The notes below the pieces were generated by a model. That model worked only from the letters and a program-made list of their open reading frames with translations. It was not told the origin of the DNA and made no database searches. DNA of 9,581 nt from NCBI GenBank assembly GCA_023417165.1, contig JAEZGD010000301.1, forward strand, positions 1 to 9,581, in the 5' to 3' direction. Positions 5,875-9,581 of the stretch are shown here, piece after piece. A program made the position numbers and the translations under genes. Position 1 is the first letter of the stretch; every line of letters begins with the position of its first letter. This stretch comes from Planctomycetota bacterium (lineage in GTDB: Bacteria > Planctomycetota > Planctomycetia > Pirellulales > Pirellulaceae).

Positions 5875-7353
5875 TTATTCCTGTTCTTGCGGCGTGGGGG
5901 CCGATTGCAGCAACTGCAACAGTGCCGCGCGCAGGTCTTTCAGCTTCAGCGGCATGTTGATGATGATGCGGTGCGGCGCGAGCTGCGCGTCGGCGGCGAA
6001 GTGCTGTTGCTTGGCATCCAAGAACAGCACGGCTGGCAAATCTCGCGTGATTTCATCGTTACCAAAACGATTGAAGGCATCGACGGCCGCCCAGCCCAAG
6101 TTGAGTGCGGAGAAGATCACGGCATCGGCGACGTGTTGCGTTCCGTCAAAACGAGCCAGGCCACGTTCGGGATCGCTGACGATCAAAATGCGATAGCCGC
6201 GCGCCTTGAGCTTGTCGCGCAGCAAATCTTGCATGGCAGGGTTCGAATCGATCAGCATGACCGTCTTCGAGAGCCCTTCATGCGTCAGCAGTTTCGGACC
6301 GGAGTGTTCGCTGGGAAGTTCGGTGTTCGCATCGCCTGCGAGCAGGCGGCGCTCGACCGTTTCCATGTCGTTCAGCATTTCACGCTGCGTGGCATAGCGG
6401 CGATCGGGCGCTAATTCCATCGCCTTGTTGACGAGCTGCGCCACGGAGCGCGGAAGATTCGGCTCCAACTGGGTGATCGGCTTGATGTCGTGGAAACGCT
6501 GCACGCTCAAACGCATGATGCGATCGCGCGTTTCATAGAGCGGCGGAATGCCCGACAACATGTTGTAGAAGATGCAACCCACGAAGTAGACGTCGCTGCG
6601 CGGGTCGTCGCGTTTCACACCGGTGGCGCGTTCGAGCGCGGCGTAATCGATGGCGCGGGGGTTGGGAAACTCTTCGTCCTCGTCGTGCATCTTTTGCCCG
6701 GCGGCCAAACCGAAGTCGAGCACCTTCGCCTGACCACGACTGGTGATCAGCACGTTCGACATCTTGAGATCGCGGTGCGTGATGCCTTTTTCGGCGGCAT
6801 AGGCCAGCCCCGACGTGACGTCTTTGATCAGTCGCAGCGCTTCGATCGGTTCCAGCTTTTTGCGAAACTTGACGAACTCGCGCAAGCTGCGACCTTCGAT
6901 GAACTCCAGCACCAGAAAGGGCTGGCGACGTTCGTCGTGCACTTCATAGATCGGCACGATGTTGGGATGTCGCAGTGTCGAGCCCATCTGACCTTCGCGC
7001 AAGAACTGCTCGGTCTGCTGGGCGTCCTCGCGATAGCGCTTGCGCAGTGCTTTGATGGCGACCACTTTGCCGGTGGTCTTGTGGACTGCCCGGTACACGC
7101 GCGCAAAGCTGCCGGCGCCAATGATGTACTGGACTTTGTAATCGCCGTAGAAGTAGCCGGAACGCTCTCCGCTGAGGATACGATCGACCTGGTAGTTGGT
7201 CATCAGCTCCTTGCGGAGCACCATGCTACGAAAGTCATCCAGCGAGACATTATGGGTGCCAAATTCGCCCCAAAGGGCGTCTAACTGGCGGGCGTCAAGC
7301 AGGTTGTACTCTTGCGCTTTATGGGCGAACTGCTCAGCCGTATACTCCGGCAT
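5875..7353 (-). CDS. Ser/Thr protein kinase with C-terminal degenerate receiver domain
   Basis: This 492-residue protein is a Hanks-type kinase that would phosphorylate proteins on Ser/Thr. Residues 1-70 form a helical N-terminal region with the LMTNYQVDRIL motif common before planctomycete kinase domains. The kinase domain (about 72-335) has GAGSFARV (79-86), catalytic Lys in VAIK (K101), E120, HRDLKMSN (193-200, D195), DFG (213-215) and RSDVYFVG (252-259). The APE motif reads ALE (239-241), which I recall from related planctomycete kinases. Residues 363-483 have the alternating pattern of a response-regulator receiver, but the phosphoacceptor position is S415, the switch Thr is D446 and the signalling Lys is M467. 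No membrane segment is seen, so it is likely cytoplasmic. Catalytic residues are intact, so activity is expected. It follows the 111-residue protein gene by 172 bases. Confidence 0.94.
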   Translation of the reverse strand: MPEYTAEQFAHKAQEYNLLDARQLDALWGEFGTHNVSLDDFRSMVLRKELMTNYQVDRILSGERSGYFYGDYKVQYIIGAGSFARVYRAVHKTTGKVVAIKALRKRYREDAQQTEQFLREGQMGSTLRHPNIVPIYEVHDERRQPFLVLEFIEGRSLREFVKFRKKLEPIEALRLIKDVTSGLAYAAEKGITHRDLKMSNVLITSRGQAKVLDFGLAAGQKMHDEDEEFPNPRAIDYAALERATGVKRDDPRSDVYFVGCIFYNMLSGIPPLYETRDRIMRLSVQRFHDIKPITQLEPNLPRSVAQLVNKAMELAPDRRYATQREMLNDMETVERRLLAGDANTELPSEHSGPKLLTHEGLSKTVMLIDSNPAMQDLLRDKLKARGYRILIVSDPERGLARFDGTQHVADAVIFSALNLGWAAVDAFNRFGNDEITRDLPAVLFLDAKQQHFAADAQLAPHRIIINMPLKLKDLRAALLQLLQSAPTPQEQE

Positions 7354-7423
7354 GGCAAAATGACTCCGCTCTTACGGGGTGTGTCGTTGTCGGCTTTTCC
7401 CCGGCCTCCCTCTGTGTTCCTAA

Positions 7424-7457
7424 TGCCAATGTTACTGGCAATTGGAGAGGCAAGCAA
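7424..7457 (-). promoter_or_regulatory. Candidate kinase promoter with overlapping inverted repeat
   Basis: On the minus strand TTGCTT (7457-7452) and TAACAT (7434-7429) are spaced by 17 bases, a modest match to a sigma-70 promoter, with the start expected about 70 bases before the kinase ATG. The inverted repeat TGCCA-N7-TGGCA (7424-7428 and 7436-7440) is centred on the putative -10 box, as an operator might be. Both calls rest on consensus only. Confidence 0.25.
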
Positions 7458-7488
7458 CGCAATGGTCCAAACCACCCGAAGTGACGGT

Positions 7489-7507
7489 GGCGCAAGGAGG
7501 CTGCGCC
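7489..7507 (-). other. Hairpin after the 111-residue protein gene
   Basis: GGCGCA (7489-7494) pairs perfectly with TGCGCC (7502-7507) across seven bases, about 20 bases past the stop of the 111-residue protein gene. No T tract follows on the minus strand, so it could be a pause or processing site between this gene and the kinase gene, or chance. Confidence 0.3.
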
Positions 7508-7525
7508 TACCCGATCAACTGTAGC

Positions 7526-7861
7526 TTATTCGTCGCTGGGACGATCGGCATCGCCCTCGAAACGCTCGCCTTCGGCCGATTCGCTTCCGCCCAGGCGTTG
7601 ACGATACGCGTCGCGCTCGCGGCGCGTGGCTTCCAGGTCGAACACCAGGTACTTCATGTCGAGCCGCAGTTGGCTGAGAGCGTCCTGAACCAAGGACAGG
7701 ATGCGGCGGCGACGCTTCGTGCTGTCGATCACGCGTGCCAGCACCGGTTCGATCCGCAGACGGTCCGCGGCCGATAACGAGCCGATCAAGTGCGTCAATT
7801 CGACGATGTCGGTCGGCAGTTCGTTCGCTTCTTCGGTGGCAATGCGTGGCACAGCAGACAT
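7526..7861 (-). CDS. Small helical hypothetical protein, 111 residues
   Basis: I cannot assign a function. The protein is almost entirely helical. A first part (about 17-45) is followed by a basic cluster, KRRRR (49-53), a long amphipathic helix through LRLDMKYLVFDLEATRRERD (65-84), and an acidic, disordered-looking tail rich in Glu, Asp and Ser (91-111). A short coiled coil and oligomerisation are plausible. The LDMKYLVFDLEATRRERD stretch resembles a conserved hypothetical protein I recall from planctomycetes. The ATG at 7861 has GGAG nine bases upstream; an in-frame GTG at 7876 would add five residues and would overlap that ribosome-binding site, so it is less likely. It is the first gene of the minus-strand group with the kinase. 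Confidence 0.78.
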   Translation of the reverse strand: MSAVPRIATEEANELPTDIVELTHLIGSLSAADRLRIEPVLARVIDSTKRRRRILSLVQDALSQLRLDMKYLVFDLEATRRERDAYRQRLGGSESAEGERFEGDADRPSDE

Positions 7862-8161
7862 CAAGGTGTTCTCCACAATTTGGCGTTTAGATGCCAGATG
7901 TTGGATTGCAGTCCGCGTGCCGATTCACGACACGGATCGCGGGAATTGTCGTAAGCCCAGTTATAACAGATGGTTGCGTCACGTTGCAGGATGGCGCGCG
8001 ACAGTTGCTGCGGAGCATCATGCTGTCAAAAGGCCACGCGATTGCTCTGGTCCTGTAGCGCAAACCCTGATACAAGCTCGCGTTGCGCCGTTGTTGCCCG
8101 TTTTAACGCCACGTAGCGAATTTACAACGCGACCGCGGCTTTTTGGTTTTACTTTGGCTGC
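7862..8161. other. Intergenic region between divergent genes
   Basis: These 300 bases separate the 111-residue protein gene (leftward) from the large exported protein gene (rightward) and show no supportable gene or RNA. Visible structure: a hairpin CCGCG-tg-CCG / CGG-at-CGCGG (7913-7942) in the leader of the leftward gene; a palindrome GTTATAAC (7960-7967); and an 8-base perfect inverted repeat, TCGCGTTG (8078-8085) with CAACGCGA (8125-8132), ending 30 bases before the rightward start. TATAAC within the palindrome could be a -10 box, but no -35 box sits at a proper distance on either strand. Confidence 0.5.
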
Positions 8162-9581
8162 ATGATGTCGTTACGCCACGCCCCTATCTTGCCGTTTGCC
8201 TCGGCAGCAGGCGCATCGCTGGCTTTGCTGGTGGTGGGGCTGCTGTTGTTTCCGGCGGTGGTGGCCAAGGCGGACATTTGGGATGGTTTTGAAGAAGCCG
8301 GCACGACCTGGAAGCTGGCCGAAGCCGATGGCACCGTCAACGTGCTGGCGCACGAGCGGACCTGGCGTGTCTCGCATGGCGGTCACGCCAGCGAATACTT
8401 GCGACTGGCATGTGGCCCAGGCACGTACGCTTACGTCGCCTATGACGTTCCGCCAACGCTGGCCATTCGCGAATTGCAAATGGGACTGTGGCTGAAGTCG
8501 GATCGCGTCGGGCCGCAATTGTGGGCGCGCGTTGTCCTGCCACGCACGCGCGAACCACGCGGTCAGCGCCCGATGAGCATTTTGGTCCCCGGTGGCAGCT
8601 ATAGCGATGGCGGAGTTTGGGAGAAGCTGACGCTCGAGGATCTGCCCCTGTTGATCGAACGCCAGGCACGTGTCCTGCGAGCACAACTGGGAACCAGCAT
8701 CGATACGCGCGAAGCGTACGTCGACAAGCTGGTGCTGAACGCTTACACCCAGCCTGGCGCGATCGGCCTGTGGAGCGACGACCTGGAAGTCACCGGCCAA
8801 GTGACCTATGAGAAGAACGAAGCGGCCGACGCTCGCGCCGTGACGTTTGAAGAATCGATCGACGAAACCCAAGGCGTGCAACTCGATGGCTCGATGGTGC
8901 TGACCGAGGGACGCCCCACGCAATTGCGCATCATCGAGCACAATGGCGAATCGCTTGAATGGCTGCAATCGCTCGGCTTTAACACGGTGCTGCTGAAAAC
9001 GGCCGCGACGCCGGAACTGCTGAGCGAAGCTCAACGGATCCAAATGTGGTTGATCGCGCCGCCAGCTCGCCAAGGGCAAACAATCGCCATCAGCCGCGCA
9101 CACGATCCGGTGCTCGCCTGGATGCTTGGTAACAAGCTCGGCCCGCTGGAACTGGATACCGCGCGCAGCATCGCCCGCGAATTGCGCTCGGCCGACAGCG
9201 CTCGCGGCCGGCCGTTAATCGCGCAGGCGAACTCGCCACTCAGCGCTTATAGCCGCTGCGCCAGCATGCTGTTCTTAGAACCGCCGGCGCTCGGTGGCAG
9301 CTTCGAAATGGCGAACTATTCGCAGTGGTTCGTCGAACGCACGCGCTTGGCGCGGCCTGGTACACCGCTGATCGCGATGCTTCCTTCCGAGCCGCCCGCA
9401 ACCACGCAGATTCAGTTCGATGCGCTGCGGCCGCGCACCGTTTTGCCGCATGTGATCGATTACGAGCAACTGCGGCTGCTGACGTTTACGGCGATTGCCA
9501 GCGGTGTGCGCGGCGTTTGCTTTCGTTCGGATGCGCGGCTCGATGGACAGCATCCCACCGCCCTCCAACGTGCGGATACAC
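8162..9581 (+). CDS. Large exported protein of unknown function, 3' end outside window
   Basis: The first 473 codons are visible, with no stop. Residues 1-37 are a signal peptide or anchor: basic start, hydrophobic stretch at about 18-35, then VVAKADIWDGFEE. Residues about 40-215 look like a beta-sandwich domain with repeated aromatic strands (YVAYDVPP, LQMGLWLKSD, ARVVLPRTREPR, REAYVDKLVLNAY, GLWSDDLEV), reminiscent of carbohydrate-binding jelly rolls. From about 250, alternating strands and helices (RIIEHNGESLEWLQSLGFN, MWLIAPP, HDPVLAWMLGN, then GVRGVCFRS near 448-456) suggest a TIM-barrel-like domain similar in style to glycoside hydrolases. No catalytic residue can be named. The pattern matches long conserved hypothetical proteins I recall from planctomycetes. 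The start is ATGATG without a Shine-Dalgarno sequence; the second ATG (8165) is equally possible. The job is probably extracytoplasmic. Confidence 0.85.
   Translation, partial: MMSLRHAPILPFASAAGASLALLVVGLLLFPAVVAKADIWDGFEEAGTTWKLAEADGTVNVLAHERTWRVSHGGHASEYLRLACGPGTYAYVAYDVPPTLAIRELQMGLWLKSDRVGPQLWARVVLPRTREPRGQRPMSILVPGGSYSDGGVWEKLTLEDLPLLIERQARVLRAQLGTSIDTREAYVDKLVLNAYTQPGAIGLWSDDLEVTGQVTYEKNEAADARAVTFEESIDETQGVQLDGSMVLTEGRPTQLRIIEHNGESLEWLQSLGFNTVLLKTAATPELLSEAQRIQMWLIAPPARQGQTIAISRAHDPVLAWMLGNKLGPLELDTARSIARELRSADSARGRPLIAQANSPLSAYSRCASMLFLEPPALGGSFEMANYSQWFVERTRLARPGTPLIAMLPSEPPATTQIQFDALRPRTVLPHVIDYEQLRLLTFTAIASGVRGVCFRSDARLDGQHPTALQRADT

Noticed and set aside
6490..7284. Plus-strand open frame of 264 residues
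   Set aside because: Antisense to the kinase domain; His/Asp/Val-rich composition is typical of the complement of GC-rich genes.
7442..7777. Plus-strand open frame near a perfect AAGGAGG (7494-7500)
   Set aside because: The frame is antisense to the 111-residue protein gene and starts before the AAGGAGG; no start codon lies at a proper distance after it.
8171..9103. Minus-strand open frame of 310 residues
   Set aside because: Antisense to the exported protein, whose signal peptide and continuous frame to the window edge are far more convincing.
1..9581. Defence system, mobile element, CRISPR or RNA gene
   Set aside because: No long direct repeats, terminal inverted repeats, transposase, integrase, nuclease or toxin/antitoxin pattern, tRNA-like fold or rRNA sequence was seen. 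Composition is even across the window.

Overview
The window looks like ordinary chromosome of a planctomycete, most likely of the Pirellulales type. The strongest sign is a DUF1559 pseudopilin with the GFTLVELLVVIAIIGVLVALLLP-type N-terminus (stretch at residues 21-43) and the H-X9-DG tail, a family expanded in Planctomycetes. Supporting signs are a Hanks-type kinase with planctomycete-style DYAALER/RSDVYF sequence, a Der GTPase of planctomycete character, moderately high GC, and weak or absent Shine-Dalgarno sequences before several genes. I see no rRNA, tRNA, CRISPR array, insertion sequence, phage gene or defence island. 

Layout, left to right. Positions 1-1214 (minus) hold der, the two-GTPase-domain ribosome assembly factor, cut at its C-terminus by the window edge. 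A 541-base gap follows, then a family 4 iron-sulfur uracil-DNA glycosylase (1756-2622, plus) with a proline-rich N-terminal tether. A 311-base gap holds a candidate terminator and a Fur-box-like palindrome, followed by the DUF1559 pseudopilin (2934-4019, plus). A two-helix membrane protein of 85 residues (4103-4360, minus) converges on it. Divergent from that is an unrecognised 270-residue protein (4545-5357, plus). It converges on a minus-strand cluster that reads, in transcription order, a 111-residue helical protein (7861-7526), a Ser/Thr kinase fused to a degenerate receiver domain (7353-5875), and a secreted TIMP/netrin-like protein (5802-5371). The right end (8162-9581, plus) is the first 473 codons of a large exported protein that runs off the window. 

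How the genes fit together: der and the glycosylase are housekeeping genes with no visible link. The minus cluster is the best candidate for a functional group. Its kinase carries a C-terminal receiver fold in which the phosphoacceptor Asp, the switch Thr/Ser and the signalling Lys are all replaced, so this domain probably works as a binding or sensing module and not as a phosphorelay target. Nothing in the window is convincingly a new multi-gene system. The items most worth a second look are the kinase/pseudo-receiver, the TIMP-like protein beside it, and the Fur-like palindrome in front of the pseudopilin.
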